Below, piece by piece: positions 1 to 11,096 of a DNA stretch of 64,000 nt. Made by a program: the position numbers and the translations under genes. This DNA comes from ZC4RG30 sp963812195 (GTDB taxonomy: Bacteria > Pseudomonadota > Gammaproteobacteria > Steroidobacterales > Steroidobacteraceae). Numbering within the stretch: position 1 is the stretch's first letter; each line of letters opens with the position of its first letter. Below the pieces are notes generated by a model that ran no database searches, was not told the DNA's origin, and saw only the letters and a program-made list of their open reading frames with translations. Location: contig CAWEUI010000015.1 in the NCBI GenBank assembly GCA_963812195.1, forward strand, positions 169,017 through 233,016, read 5' to 3'.

Positions 1-453
1 AGGCGCCGAGGTTCTGCGGCTGGCAGCCGGGTCGGGCATGCGCAATACGCGCCACTCGCCCGGCTGGCACGATGGCGCCGCCGGATCGTTGGTCAGCACG
101 CGGGCCAGGTTCGACACGCCGGGGTTGTGCGCGACCACCACGACCAGCGCGTCCGGCGCGACCACATGGCGCAGCTCGGACTCCAGGGTATGCGCGGTGG
201 CGTTGTACAGGCTGTCCAGGTAGCGCACGGCGTCCCCCGGGAGGTTCAATTCCTCGGCCAGGATCTGGGCGGTCTGGCGGGTGCGGCAGGCCGGGCTGGC
301 GAGCACGACGGTGGGCCGATGGCCGGCGCTGCTGATTTCGCGGGCGGCGACGTGAGCATCGGACAGGCCGCGTTCGGTCAGCGGGCGATCGAAGTCCGGG
401 CCCTGGTAATCGGGCCAGTCGGCATGGGCATGACGGACCAGAATGAACTGCAT
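1..453 (-). CDS. sixA: SixA-type phosphohistidine phosphatase, 3' end beyond window
   Basis: The reading frame starts at an ATG (453-451) and is still open at base 1, giving about 151 residues; SixA is about 160, so only the last few are missing. Histidine phosphatase signatures are visible. An RHA motif (residues 7-9) supplies the catalytic His, RQT follows in the middle, and AHNPG carries the second catalytic His. The family removes phosphate from phosphohistidine proteins such as HPt domains. It is divergent from the exported phosphatase at 550. A degenerate paralogue lies at 1113-1568. The substrate here is not determined. Confidence 0.86.
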   Translation of the reverse strand, partial: MQFILVRHAHADWPDYQGPDFDRPLTERGLSDAHVAAREISSAGHRPTVVLASPACRTRQTAQILAEELNLPGDAVRYLDSLYNATAHTLESELRHVVAPDALVVVVAHNPGVSNLARVLTNDPAAPSCQPGEWRVLRMPDPAASRRTSAP

Positions 454-549
454 CGGCCCATTGTAGCCGTCATGCACTGCGGGATTCCCCTGTTCCACAC
501 CGCCTGCCGGGCTGGCCTACAATGAGAGTCTCAACCAGGGGGGGTATCC

Positions 550-1086
550 ATGAACAGCAGGTATTTGCTGGCTTTTGTCTTGATGGGGCTGGCCGCCACC
601 GCCGGGGCCGCCGAGGATGATCCGCTGGCCGCGTTGCCGCGACATATCGCGCTCAACGCGCATCAGGATGTCAGCGGGCAGCCGTCCGTCGATTCGATCA
701 TGAAGCTGCGCTCCGCCGGGATCACCACGGTGATTGACCTGCGGCCGGACTCCGAAACACCCGACCTCGACGAGAAGGCAGTGGCGGAAAAGGCCGGTCT
801 CAGGTACCACTCGCTGCCCATTGCCGGCGCTGCCGGCCTGACGCACGAGAACGTGGCGAAGTTCGACCAGCTGCTCAAGGACAGCGCCGGGCAGCACGTG
901 CTCATGCACTGCGCGTCGGGTAATCGCGTGGGCGCCATGATGGCGCTGCGCGCGCGCTGGATCCAGGGCAAGAGCGAGGAGGAAGCACTGGCCATCGGCA
1001 AGGCTTCCGGGATGACCCACCTGAGCGAAGCGGTGAAACAGCGCATGGAGCAGGAGCCGGCCCGGGACGGGTCGCCGGCGAAGTAG
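550..1086 (+). CDS. Exported DUF442/dual-specificity-like phosphatase
   Basis: 178 residues with a signal peptide (hydrophobic core about residues 5-20, AGAA cleavage area), so probably periplasmic. The body resembles the DUF442 (beta-lactamase hydrolase-like) phosphatase fold: TVIDLRPD near residue 60, then a phosphate-binding loop HCASGNRVG with nucleophile Cys and Arg five residues later. The Cys-x4-Arg spacing matches DUF442 rather than the classical Cys-x5-Arg. A purine-rich run (AGGGGGG) lies seven bases before the ATG and a TACAAT hexamer at 518-523 could be its -10. It sits between two SixA-like genes on the other strand. The substrate is unknown. Confidence 0.8.
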   Translation: MNSRYLLAFVLMGLAATAGAAEDDPLAALPRHIALNAHQDVSGQPSVDSIMKLRSAGITTVIDLRPDSETPDLDEKAVAEKAGLRYHSLPIAGAAGLTHENVAKFDQLLKDSAGQHVLMHCASGNRVGAMMALRARWIQGKSEEEALAIGKASGMTHLSEAVKQRMEQEPARDGSPAK

Positions 1087-1112
1087 GTCGCCGCGGGCTC
1101 GCGAGGCTGTCT

Positions 1113-1568
1113 CTAGCCGCGTGGGCCCCATGGCAGATAGCGCCACTGTGCCGGTCGCATGTCCGGTGCGTTGGGGTCGCTGGCCAGGAAACGGGCGAGC
1201 TCGGAGATGCCCGGATTGTCGGCGATCAGCGTGACCAGCGTGTAGGCCACCGCCTGCGCGCGCACCTGCGCTTCCATCACGTCCGCGCGGGCCTGGTACA
1301 GCAGGTCCGAATAGATGACCTCGTCGCGCACGTGCAGCTCGGCCACCATGATATCGGCCGTCTGGCGCGCGGCCAGCGAGGTGCTGACCAGCAGCGGGCC
1401 GGGGTGGTGGCCCATGCCGAAGATCTCGTCGGAGCTCTTGCGCGCCGCGGCCTTGCCCTGTGCGCTCAACGGCCGTTGGCGCTCATCGCCCCTGAACCCG
1501 GCATCGGTGTCGGCACGGCGCATCAGGATGACGTGCGCGGCCTGGGCCGGTTCGGCCTCGCGGCTCAC
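1113..1568 (-). CDS. SixA-like histidine phosphatase fold, catalytic histidines lost
   Basis: 151 residues that resemble the intact SixA at 1-453 along the length: ARQTADI matches the RQT region and DNPGISELARFLASDPNAP matches the C-terminal block. Both catalytic histidines are replaced. The N-terminal RHA is RRA (residues 17-19) and the later AHNPG is ADNPG. It is probably a non-catalytic, binding or regulatory protein. Its ATG overlaps the sufT stop in ATGA (1565-1568), so it is the last gene of the SUF transcript and translationally coupled to it. No neighbouring base suggests a frameshift. The function is unknown. Confidence 0.75.
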   Translation of the reverse strand: MSREAEPAQAAHVILMRRADTDAGFRGDERQRPLSAQGKAAARKSSDEIFGMGHHPGPLLVSTSLAARQTADIMVAELHVRDEVIYSDLLYQARADVMEAQVRAQAVAYTLVTLIADNPGISELARFLASDPNAPDMRPAQWRYLPWGPRG

Positions 1569-2113
1569 ATCATGCCCGTCTGCAGCTGTGCGGCCGGCGA
1601 CATCATCTCGCGGCTCCAGGGTGGATCGAACACCATTTCCACGCGGGCCTCGCGCACGGTGGGGATCTGTTCCAGCTTGTCCTTCACGTCAGCCACCAGG
1701 ATGTCGCCCATGCCGCAGCCCGGGGCGGTGAGCGTCATCTTCACGTCGATGTCGCGCGTGCCGTCTTCGTTGGCAGTGACGCTGCACTCGTAGATCAGGC
1801 CCAGATCCACGACGTTGATCGGAATCTCCGGGTCGTAGCAACCCGTCATCTGCTTCCAGGCGAGCTGCTTGACGTCCTCCTCGGTGGCGTTGGGCGGCAG
1901 TTCCGGCGCCACCACAGGCTCCTTGCCGATGGCATCGGCCTCGCTGCCCGCCAGCCGGTACAGGTTGCCCTCTATGTACAGCGTGAAGCTGCCACCGAGG
2001 GCCTGGCTGATGAAGCCGGCCAGCCCCGGCTGCAGCTTGATGGCGTGGCCCGACGGCACCATGACGGCGTCGACCTCGCGCTGGATGACGAAGGGTTCGT
2101 GGCTGTGGGACAT
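1565..2113 (-). CDS. sufT: SufT, DUF59/MIP18-type Fe-S assembly factor
   Basis: 182 residues. The C-terminal half is the MIP18/PaaD domain: YDPEIPINVVDLGLIYE, then a conserved TLTAPGCGMG with the single reactive Cys, then VEMVFDPPW near the end. The N-terminal 80 residues are the SufT-specific extension. Family members assist maturation of Fe-S proteins, especially under high demand. It begins three bases after the sufU stop and overlaps the next gene by ATGA, so it is co-translated within the SUF operon. Confidence 0.9.
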   Translation of the reverse strand: MSHSHEPFVIQREVDAVMVPSGHAIKLQPGLAGFISQALGGSFTLYIEGNLYRLAGSEADAIGKEPVVAPELPPNATEEDVKQLAWKQMTGCYDPEIPINVVDLGLIYECSVTANEDGTRDIDVKMTLTAPGCGMGDILVADVKDKLEQIPTVREARVEMVFDPPWSREMMSPAAQLQTGMM

Positions 2114-2116
2114 GGC

Positions 2117-2569
2117 CTACTCGGTGGACACCGGGGTGGTGTCGGCTGTGTCGGCCTGCGCCAGCGCCGAGTTGAGCGTATGCCAGGCCAGGCTCGCGCA
2201 TTTCACGCGCGACGGGAATTCGCGTACCCCGGAAAGAGCGGCTATCTTGCCCAGATCCGCGCCGTTGGCGTTGCGGTCGGTGAGCAGCGCATGCACGCGC
2301 TTGAACAGGGCTTCGATTTCCTGGCGCGATTTGCCCTTGACCGCTTCGGTCATCATCGAGGCCGAGGCGGTCGAGATGGCGCAGCCCTGGCCCTCGAAGG
2401 CCACATCTGTGATCCGGTCACCGTCGCGCTTCAAGGTGATGGTGAGCCGGTCCCCGCACAACGGGTTGTGGCCCTTCGCCTCGGCGTCGTGAGGCTCCAG
2501 GCGCCCGAAATTGCGCGGGTGCTTGTTGTGATCGAGGATCACCTCGCGATACAGCTCGCCCAGTTCCAT
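2117..2569 (-). CDS. sufU: SufU/IscU-like Fe-S assembly protein
   Basis: 150 residues with the SufU pattern. YREVILDHNKHPRNFG opens the protein; the Cys and Asp ligands are in NPLCGD (around 38-43), GQGCAIS (around 61-67) and VKCASLAWHTL near the C terminus. SufU accepts sulfur from SufS, as a zinc-dependent transferase in Gram-positives, or acts as a scaffold. Its start overlaps the sufS stop by one base (TGATG, 2567-2571), indicating translational coupling. There is no sufE or sufA in the operon, so SufU is the likely SufS partner. Confidence 0.93.
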   Translation of the reverse strand: MELGELYREVILDHNKHPRNFGRLEPHDAEAKGHNPLCGDRLTITLKRDGDRITDVAFEGQGCAISTASASMMTEAVKGKSRQEIEALFKRVHALLTDRNANGADLGKIAALSGVREFPSRVKCASLAWHTLNSALAQADTADTTPVSTE

Positions 2570-3816
2570 CAGCCGAACACCTTTGTGGCGCGCTGTACCG
2601 CCGTGGCGAGCTGTTCCACCTCGGCCAGCGTGTTGTAGCAGGCGAAGGAGGCGCGCGCGGTGGCCGGCAGCCCCAGCAGGTCCATCAGCGGCATGGCGCA
2701 GTGGTGGCCGGCGCGGATCGCCACGCCCTCGTGGTCGAGCACCGTGCCCACATCGTGCGGATGCACGCCTTCCAGGGTGAAGGACAGCACCGCGGCCTTC
2801 TCTTCGGCGGTGCCGTGGATGCGCACGCCGGGAATGCGCATCAGCGCGGCGGTGGCGGCACCCAGCAGGCCGTGCTCATGTGCCGCGGCCTTGTCCAGCC
2901 CCAGCTCGTCGAGGAAATCCAGTGCCGCCGCCAGTCCGATGGCGCCGCTTATGTTGGGCGTGCCGGCCTCGAACTTCCAGGGCAACTCATTCCAGGTGGC
3001 TGCCTCATACGAAACCGTGCGAATCATCTCGCCGCCGCCCATCCACGGCGGCATGGCCTCGAGCAGTGATTCGCGTGCGTACAGCACGCCGATTCCGGTG
3101 GGGCCATACAACTTGTGCCCGGAAAAGGCGTAGAAATCCGCCCCGAGTGCCCGCACGTCCACCCCCAGGTGTGCCACGGCCTGCGCGCCGTCGACCAGCA
3201 CGGGCACGCCGACGTGGTGTGCGGTTTCGATCACCCGCTGCACCGGCACCACGCTGCCCAGCGCATTGGACACATGCGTGATCGCCACCAGCTTGGTGCG
3301 ATCGTTCAGCAGGCCCTGGAAACCCTCGAAGAAGATCTGTCCGGTGCCATCGATGGGCGCGACGCGCAGCCGGGCGCCGGTGGCGGCCGCGACCATCTGC
3401 CAGGGCACCAGGTTCGCGTGGTGCTCCAGCGCCGAGACGATGATCTCATCGTCCGGCTTCAGGTTGGCCCGGCCCCAGCTGTTGGCCACCAGGTTGATGG
3501 ATTCGGTGGTGCCGCGCGTGAAGATGATCTCGCGAGCCGATGCGGCATTGAGGAAACGCCGTACACGCTCGCGCGCGCCCTCGAAGGCGTCCGTGGCAAG
3601 CTGGCTCAGGGTGTGTACGCCACGGTGCACATTGGAGTGGATATGTGTCTCGTAGTGCGTGACCGCGTCGATCACGCGTTGCGGACGCTGCGTGGATGCG
3701 CCGTTGTCCAGGTAGGCGAGGGGACGTCCATTGATGGATTGCGCCAGTATCGGGAACTGCTCGCGCAGGGCCGCCACGTCGTAGCCGTGGGAGGCATGCA
3801 GCCGTACCACGCTCAT
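2569..3816 (-). CDS. sufS: SufS cysteine desulfurase
   Basis: 415 residues, a class V aminotransferase-fold PLP enzyme that takes sulfur from cysteine and leaves alanine. Visible features are YLDNGASTQRP near the N terminus, the HHANLVPW segment, the PLP lysine in FSGHKLYGP, and the persulfide-carrying cysteine in RAGHHCAMP near residue 373. Length and motifs fit group II (SufS/CsdA). It overlaps sufD upstream by four bases (ATGA) and sufU downstream by one, the middle of a compact SUF cassette. Confidence 0.96.
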   Translation of the reverse strand: MSVVRLHASHGYDVAALREQFPILAQSINGRPLAYLDNGASTQRPQRVIDAVTHYETHIHSNVHRGVHTLSQLATDAFEGARERVRRFLNAASAREIIFTRGTTESINLVANSWGRANLKPDDEIIVSALEHHANLVPWQMVAAATGARLRVAPIDGTGQIFFEGFQGLLNDRTKLVAITHVSNALGSVVPVQRVIETAHHVGVPVLVDGAQAVAHLGVDVRALGADFYAFSGHKLYGPTGIGVLYARESLLEAMPPWMGGGEMIRTVSYEAATWNELPWKFEAGTPNISGAIGLAAALDFLDELGLDKAAAHEHGLLGAATAALMRIPGVRIHGTAEEKAAVLSFTLEGVHPHDVGTVLDHEGVAIRAGHHCAMPLMDLLGLPATARASFACYNTLAEVEQLATAVQRATKVFG

Positions 3817-5116
3817 GTCAGCACCTGTCGAGCAATGTCGCTGCCCAGCGCATCGGCAAGCGAGTGTTCGGCGCTCGCGCGCAGCTCACCCGGGCCCAGC
3901 ACGCGCAACGCCGTATCCAGGAAGGCCCATTCGAGCAGCGCGCGCGCGGTATCGCTGTCCACGCCACGCGAGGCCAGGTAGAAGCGCATGTTCTCGTCCA
4001 GGGCGCCGGTGGTGGCGCCGTGGCTGGCGCGCACCTCGTCGGTGTGGATTTCCAGCTGCGGGCGCAGATCGATCTCGCTGCCGGCGCTGGCCAGCAGGCC
4101 CTTCAATGTCTGGTTGGATGCCGCACCCGGCGCGCCGCGGGCTACTTCCACGCGGCTGCGGCAGGCTATGTGGGCGCCATCACGCGCGATGGCGCGAAAT
4201 TGCTGGTCACTTGCCGTATGGGGCGAGAGGTGATCGACCAGCAGCGACTGGTCCAGCGTGCGCTTGCCCGCGGCTACCGCCACTCCGGTCAGATCGAACC
4301 GTGCCCCGGCGCCGTACAACGAAGCGCGCAATGAGCAGCGCGCGGCGCGCGCGCCGAGCTGCAGGAAGGTGAGCTGGTAGTTTGCCTCGCGATCCAGCGC
4401 CACCTGCGCCGTGTCCAGCAGCTGGGCGTCCTGGGCAAGTGTCTGCCAGCGCAGGTGGCGCACCGTGCTGCCCGCGCCGGCATGTACCTGCATCGCCGCG
4501 TTGATCAGGCCCTGTGCGCCGGTGGTGCCGACGTGACGCTCCACCAGCGACAGTTCCGTGCCGGCTGCCACGGCCAGCTCCAGCCGGGGGTAGACCGCCT
4601 GGCGCGTGGGACCGGGGGTGGCTGCGAATATCACATCCAGGTTTGCCGCTGCGGTGACGTTCAGCCTGGCCACGTCCACCGCGAAGGCATCGTTGAGCCA
4701 GCCGAAACGCTCGTGTCGGGTGCGGTCGGGGACCAGCGGCGTAGTGTCCGCATCCAGAGCAGGGCAGGGGTCGGACAGCGACTGGATCAGCCGCCCGTTG
4801 CCGAATACCAGCCGGGTGTGGCCGCCAAGTCGGGGTGGCAGCAGCGGCGCCACTTCCGCGGCAAGCCCGTCCGCGGCTTGCGCGGCCACCGGCGCCAGCG
4901 CGGCGGACGCGAGAAACCGCAGATCCGCATAGCGCCACAGGTCATCGCGCGGCGGCGGCAGACCGGCAGCCAGCGCCTTGTTCAACGCAGCGCTGCGGAT
5001 GCTGACGGGTAGCAGCTTCGCATTGAGCAGGGTCGCGGAGTCCATCACGGCATCGCGCAGCCGCTGTTCGTACGCGGCATTGCTCATGCTGCCGGGCACT
5101 GGCCGGGCGGCCTCGC

Positions 5117-5120
<4 letters not shown>
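3813..5120 (-). CDS. sufD: SufD, SUF scaffold subunit
   Basis: 435 residues with the SufB/SufD beta-helix fold. The family hallmark is in the C-terminal third: ASNQTLKGLL, then LEIHTDEVRASHGATTGALDE, then YLASRG, and a helical end containing LEWAFL. SufD pairs with SufB and the SufC ATPase in the SufBC2D scaffold that builds Fe-S clusters. Four-base ATGA overlaps join it to sufC upstream and sufS downstream. The N-terminal 90 residues are more variable, as is usual. Confidence 0.93.
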
Positions 5121-7316
<2,196 letters not shown>

Positions 7317-7320
<4 letters not shown>

Positions 7321-7790
7321 CGATTTGCTCCTGCAACCACGCCATTGCGCAGGCGTACGTCGAACATCGCGAAATGGCGTGGATTGCTCTCAAGGCCGGC
7401 CAGCTCCGACAGGGAGATTTCCTGCAGGGACTGGCGGATGGCCTGGTTGATGCGTTGCCAGCTGCCGCCCACGTTGCAGCTGGACTGCAGATCGCACTGG
7501 CTGCGGCTGGTGGCGCACTCGGTGATGGCCAGCGGACCCTCCAGTGCATCGAGGATGGCCGCGGCACTGATCTGGCGCGCCGGCCGCGCCAGCCGGTAGC
7601 CGCCGTGCAGGCCGCGCGTGGAATCCACCAGGCCGGCACGTTGCAACTGCTTGAGCAGCTTGCTGGCCGTGGGCAGCGCCAGACGGCACTGGTGGGCGAT
7701 TTCGGTGGCGGTGCGCCGTGCCGCCGCGTCGCGCGCCAGCTCGGCGAGTATGACGGTTGCGTAATCGGTGAGTTTGCTGATGCGGATCAC
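7317..7790 (-). CDS. sufR: Rrf2-family SUF operon regulator
   Basis: 157 residues with a GTG start (7790). The N-terminal winged helix reads ISKLTDYATVIL, followed by ALPTASKLLKQLQRAGLVDS and RGLHGGYRLAR. Three cysteines follow (ECATSRSQCDLQSSC, spacing C-x6-C-x5-C), as expected for an Fe-S ligand set. This is the Rrf2 subtype that heads SUF operons, related to IscR. Its own promoter contains an IscR-type palindrome (7822-7834), so autoregulation of the whole operon by cluster status is likely. The symbol is used for this Rrf2 subtype, not the cyanobacterial DeoR-type SufR. Confidence 0.9.
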
Positions 7791-7821
7791 AGGCTTGCCG
7801 GCAGGGTTGGGTGCAATACAG

Positions 7822-7854
7822 GACTATTTTAGTCCCCATTGTCGGGGCTGTCAC
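7822..7854 (-). promoter_or_regulatory. SUF operon sigma70 promoter with IscR-type operator
   Basis: Reading the minus strand, GTGACA (7854-7849) and TAAAAT (7831-7826) are separated by exactly 17 bases, a good sigma70 promoter. The perfect palindrome GACTAAAATAGTC (7834-7822) covers the -10. It matches the core GACTRwwwYAGTC of type 1 IscR sites exactly, and the plus strand also has the ATAC flank. The operator ends about 31 bases before the sufR GTG. A bound Rrf2 protein would block RNA polymerase. Confidence 0.82.
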
Positions 7855-7905
7855 GTCGGCGCTTTGCTATGATGCCGCACCCGAATTTCCCCGGACCTTG
7901 AGAGG

Positions 7906-8935
7906 ATGACAGACAGCATCATGAATCGCAGCGAGCTGGAACGGATTGCGCAGGCCATGGTGACAGCCGGCAAGGGCATCCTTGCCGCGGACGAGAGCAC
8001 GGGAACCATCAAGAAACGCTTTGATTCGATCGGCGCTGGAATCCACCGAAGAGAACCGCCGCGCCTATCGCGACCTGCTGTTCACCACGCCCGGGATGCA
8101 GGATGCCATCAGCGGCGTGATCCTGTTCGACGAGACCATTCGCCAGAAGACCAGTACCGGAGTTGCTTTCGCGGAGCATCTGGCCGGGCTCGGCGTGGTG
8201 CCCGGCATCAAGGTCGACAAGGGGGCCAAGCCGCTGAGCGGCTTCGCGGGTGAAACCATCACCGAGGGCCTGGACGGATTGCGCGAGCGGCTGGCCGAAT
8301 ACCACAAGCTGGGTGCCCGCTTTGCGAAATGGCGTGCGGTTATCGACATTGCCGAGCACATCCCTGGCTGGTGCGCGATCACGCAGAATGCCCAGGCGCT
8401 GGCCCGCTATGCCGTGCTGTGCCAGGAAGCGGGCATCGTGCCCATCGTGGAACCGGAAGTGCTGATGGACGGTGCGCATTCCATCGAACGCTGCGAGGAG
8501 GTCACCACCACGGTGCTGACCGAAACCTTCTACCAGCTGAGCACGGCCCGCGTGCATCTGGAAGGCATGGTGCTGAAGCCGAACATGGTGATCAGCGGCA
8601 AGAAGAACGGCAATCGTGCCGGCCCGCAGGCTGTTGCCGATGCCACCGTACGCACCTTGAAGCGCACCGTGCCGGCGGCGGTGCCGGGGATCGCGTTCCT
8701 GTCCGGTGGCCAGAGCTCAGCCGAGGCCGCGTTGCACCTGTCGCTGATCAATCAGCACAGCCTGCCGTGGAAAGTCACTTTCAGCTATGGAAGGGCATTG
8801 CAGGACGCCGCGCTGAAGGCCTGGGGCGGCAGGAATGTCGCCAGGGGCCAGGCGGAATTCGCCAAGTGGGCGCGCCTGAACGGCCTGGCCGCTGCGGGCA
8901 GGTTCACGGCCGGCATGGAAAGCCAGGCTGCTTGA
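7906..8935 (+). CDS. Class I fructose-bisphosphate aldolase (frame broken as printed)
   Basis: About 342 residues once one extra base is ignored. The N-terminal part reads GKGILAADESTGTIKKRFDSIG. The frame then shifts at 8034/8035, where GGC is followed by an extra G, and resumes as LESTEENRRAYRDLLFTTPG. The Schiff-base region follows (GIKVDKG, VEPEVLMDG, GMVLKPNMV). The enzyme cleaves fructose-1,6-bisphosphate in glycolysis and gluconeogenesis. An alternative ATG is at 7921. The extra base is a wobble doublet (GGC/GGG), like 34 others in this window, so I regard the gene as intact in the cell. It is immediately followed by mlaF in a TTGA overlap. Confidence 0.9.
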
Positions 8936-9828
8936 GCGACGAATCCGATCAGCTGGTCGTTGATCTTTCAGGGGTCCGGTACGAGGTCGGATCCCGCGCC
9001 ATCTTCGACGGACTGGACCTGCAGGTACGGCGGGGCAGCATCACTGCGGTAATGGGGCCGTCCGGAACCGGCAAGACGACACTGCTGCGCCTGCTTACCG
9101 GCCAGATCTACGCGAACTCCGGCAAGGTGCAGTGCCTTGACCAGGACGTGGGGCGCTTGAATCACCGTGAGCTGTTTGCCCTGCGCCGGCGTATGGGCAT
9201 GCTGTTTCAGAACGGCGCGCTGCTGACCGATCTGGACGTGTTCGAAAACGTCGCCTATCCGGTCCGGGAGCACGCCCGGCTTCCCGAGCCGGTGCTGCGC
9301 CGCCTGGTGTTGATGAAGCTCGAAGCGGTGGGTCTGCGCGGCGCCGAGAGGCTCATGCCGCAGGAACTGTCCGGTGGCATGGCGCGCCGTGTGGCGCTGG
9401 CCCGCGCCATCGTGATGGATCCGGAGCTGCTGGTGTACGACGAGCCTTTCGTGGGTCTGGATCCGGTGTCCATGGGCATGGTGGTGCGCCTGATCCGTCG
9501 CCTGAACGAGGCGCTGGGCATCACCAGCGTCGTGGTTTCCCATGACGTGCCCGAAGTCGGCAGCATCGCCGATTACAGCTATCTGCTGGATGGCGGCCGG
9601 GCAATCGCACAGGGCACCACGGAAGAGCTCAATGCGAGCACCGATCCGGCGGTGCGCCAGTTCATGCAGGGCACCAGTGAGGGGCCCGTGTCCTTCCACT
9701 ATCCGGCCGGTGACTATCTCGCCCAGTTGCTGGACGGCGATGACATCCAGCCGCCCAGGGCTGCACGGCCTTCCGGCGGTTCGCCGCCAGGCGATGAGTT
9801 CGACGTGAAACCGGGAGCCGGATCGTGA
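8932..9828 (+). CDS. mlaF: MlaF, ABC transporter ATPase for phospholipid transport
   Basis: 298 residues from a TTG that overlaps the aldolase stop (TTGA, 8932-8935). Walker A is GPSGTGKTT, the signature LSGGMARRVALAR, Walker B LLVYDEPFVGLD, and the H-loop VVVSHDVPE. The family couples ATP hydrolysis to glycerophospholipid movement between the membranes, with MlaE, MlaD and MlaB. A tail of about 35 residues, rich in Pro/Gly/Ser, extends past the usual end. It ends in a GTGA overlap with mlaE. Confidence 0.93.
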   Translation: MSDESDQLVVDLSGVRYEVGSRAIFDGLDLQVRRGSITAVMGPSGTGKTTLLRLLTGQIYANSGKVQCLDQDVGRLNHRELFALRRRMGMLFQNGALLTDLDVFENVAYPVREHARLPEPVLRRLVLMKLEAVGLRGAERLMPQELSGGMARRVALARAIVMDPELLVYDEPFVGLDPVSMGMVVRLIRRLNEALGITSVVVSHDVPEVGSIADYSYLLDGGRAIAQGTTEELNASTDPAVRQFMQGTSEGPVSFHYPAGDYLAQLLDGDDIQPPRAARPSGGSPPGDEFDVKPGAGS

Positions 9829-10562
9829 TCGGCGCCGTGCGGCAATTCGGTGCGGTGGCGCTGTTCCTGCTGCGCACGTTGAAGGCAACCCTGCCGGGTT
9901 TGTTGCGGCCCGCGGCGATCGTGCGCCAGGTCTACAACAGCGGCGCCCGCTCGCTGGTGATCATCATGCTCAGCGGACTGGTGGTCGGCATGATCATGGG
10001 CCTGGCGTTTTCCGACCTTCTGGCGCGATTCGGCAGCGAGTCGGCGCTGGGCGTGGCGGCTGGATTCGCGCTGCTCAAGGAACTCGGACCGGTGCTCACG
10101 GCACTGCTGTTCGCCGGCCGCGCCGGCACCTCGCTGGCTTCGGAGATCGGCCTGATGCGGGCCACCGATCAGCTCACCGCAATGCAGGTGATGGCGGTGG
10201 ATCCGATGCGCAGTGTGGTGGCGCCGCGCTTTCTGGGCGGATTGATCGCAATGCCGTTGCTGGTGGCCATCTTCGACATCATGGGGCTGTTCGGCACGCA
10301 GCTGATCGGCGTGTCGGTGATGGGCGTGGATGTGGGCACGTTCTGGTCACAGATGCAGAATTCGGTGGCTATCGCGGACGTGAACGAGGGCATCGTGAAG
10401 AGCGTTGTTTTCGGCGCCGCCTGCACGCTGATGGCGGTGTACTACGGCTACAACGCCGAGCCCACGGCCGAAGGGGTCGGTCTGGCCACGACGCGCACGG
10501 TCATCGCCTCATCGGTGCTGGTGCTGATTTTCGACTATATGTTGACTGCGGCGTTCCTGTGA
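9825..10562 (+). CDS. mlaE: MlaE, phospholipid ABC transporter permease
   Basis: 245 residues with a GTG start overlapping mlaF by four bases. It is a polytopic inner-membrane protein with conserved MlaE blocks: LLKELGPVLTALLFAGRAGTS near residues 84-104, EIGLMRATDQLTAM, and PRFLGGLIAMPLL. About five to six hydrophobic segments are visible. It forms the membrane dimer of MlaFEDB. Confidence 0.95.
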   Translation: MIGAVRQFGAVALFLLRTLKATLPGLLRPAAIVRQVYNSGARSLVIIMLSGLVVGMIMGLAFSDLLARFGSESALGVAAGFALLKELGPVLTALLFAGRAGTSLASEIGLMRATDQLTAMQVMAVDPMRSVVAPRFLGGLIAMPLLVAIFDIMGLFGTQLIGVSVMGVDVGTFWSQMQNSVAIADVNEGIVKSVVFGAACTLMAVYYGYNAEPTAEGVGLATTRTVIASSVLVLIFDYMLTAAFL

Positions 10563-10602
10563 ATTCAGGTGCTGTTAAGCGGACCAAACGGAGAATCGAG
10601 CC

Positions 10603-11094
10603 ATGAAGAATGAGCGCAGCCTTGAGATCGGCACGGGCCTGTTCGTGCTGCTGGGGTTCGCGGCGCTGGCCTTCCTGACAACCCAGCTGCCGGGCAGCAA
10701 GCTCGGCGTGTTGTCCCAGACGGCCGGCTACACGCTTACCGCGCGCTTCGACAATGTCGGCGATCTGCAGGCCGGCGCGCCGGTAAGCATGGGCGGCGTC
10801 AAGATCGGCCGCGTCGCGGGAGTGGCGTACGACTCGAAGATCTACAAGGCGGTGGTTTCGATGGTCATCGACGACCAGTACAGCCGCATCCCGGAAGACA
10901 CCTATGCCAACGTGGAGACTTCCGGGTTGCTGGGCGCCAAGTACGTGGGCCTGGATCCGGGCGGATCGGACACCTTCCTGGCCAACGGGGACCGGATCGA
11001 GAATACCCAGTCGGCATTCGTGCTGGAGAAGCTGATCAGCAAATTGTTTGCGGCCTTTGCCAGCAAGGACGACAGCTCGTCGGGGAGCAAGTAA
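10603..11094 (+). CDS. mlaD: MlaD, MCE-domain lipid-binding subunit
   Basis: 163 residues. An N-terminal transmembrane anchor (about 9-27) is followed by one MCE domain: TLTARFDNVGDLQAGAPVSMGGVKIGRV, then YANVETSGLLGAKYVGLDPGG. MlaD forms the hexameric periplasmic ring that receives lipid from MlaC. It ends two bases before mlaC. Confidence 0.95.
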   Translation: MKNERSLEIGTGLFVLLGFAALAFLTTQLPGSKLGVLSQTAGYTLTARFDNVGDLQAGAPVSMGGVKIGRVAGVAYDSKIYKAVVSMVIDDQYSRIPEDTYANVETSGLLGAKYVGLDPGGSDTFLANGDRIENTQSAFVLEKLISKLFAAFASKDDSSSGSK

Positions 11095-11096
11095 GC

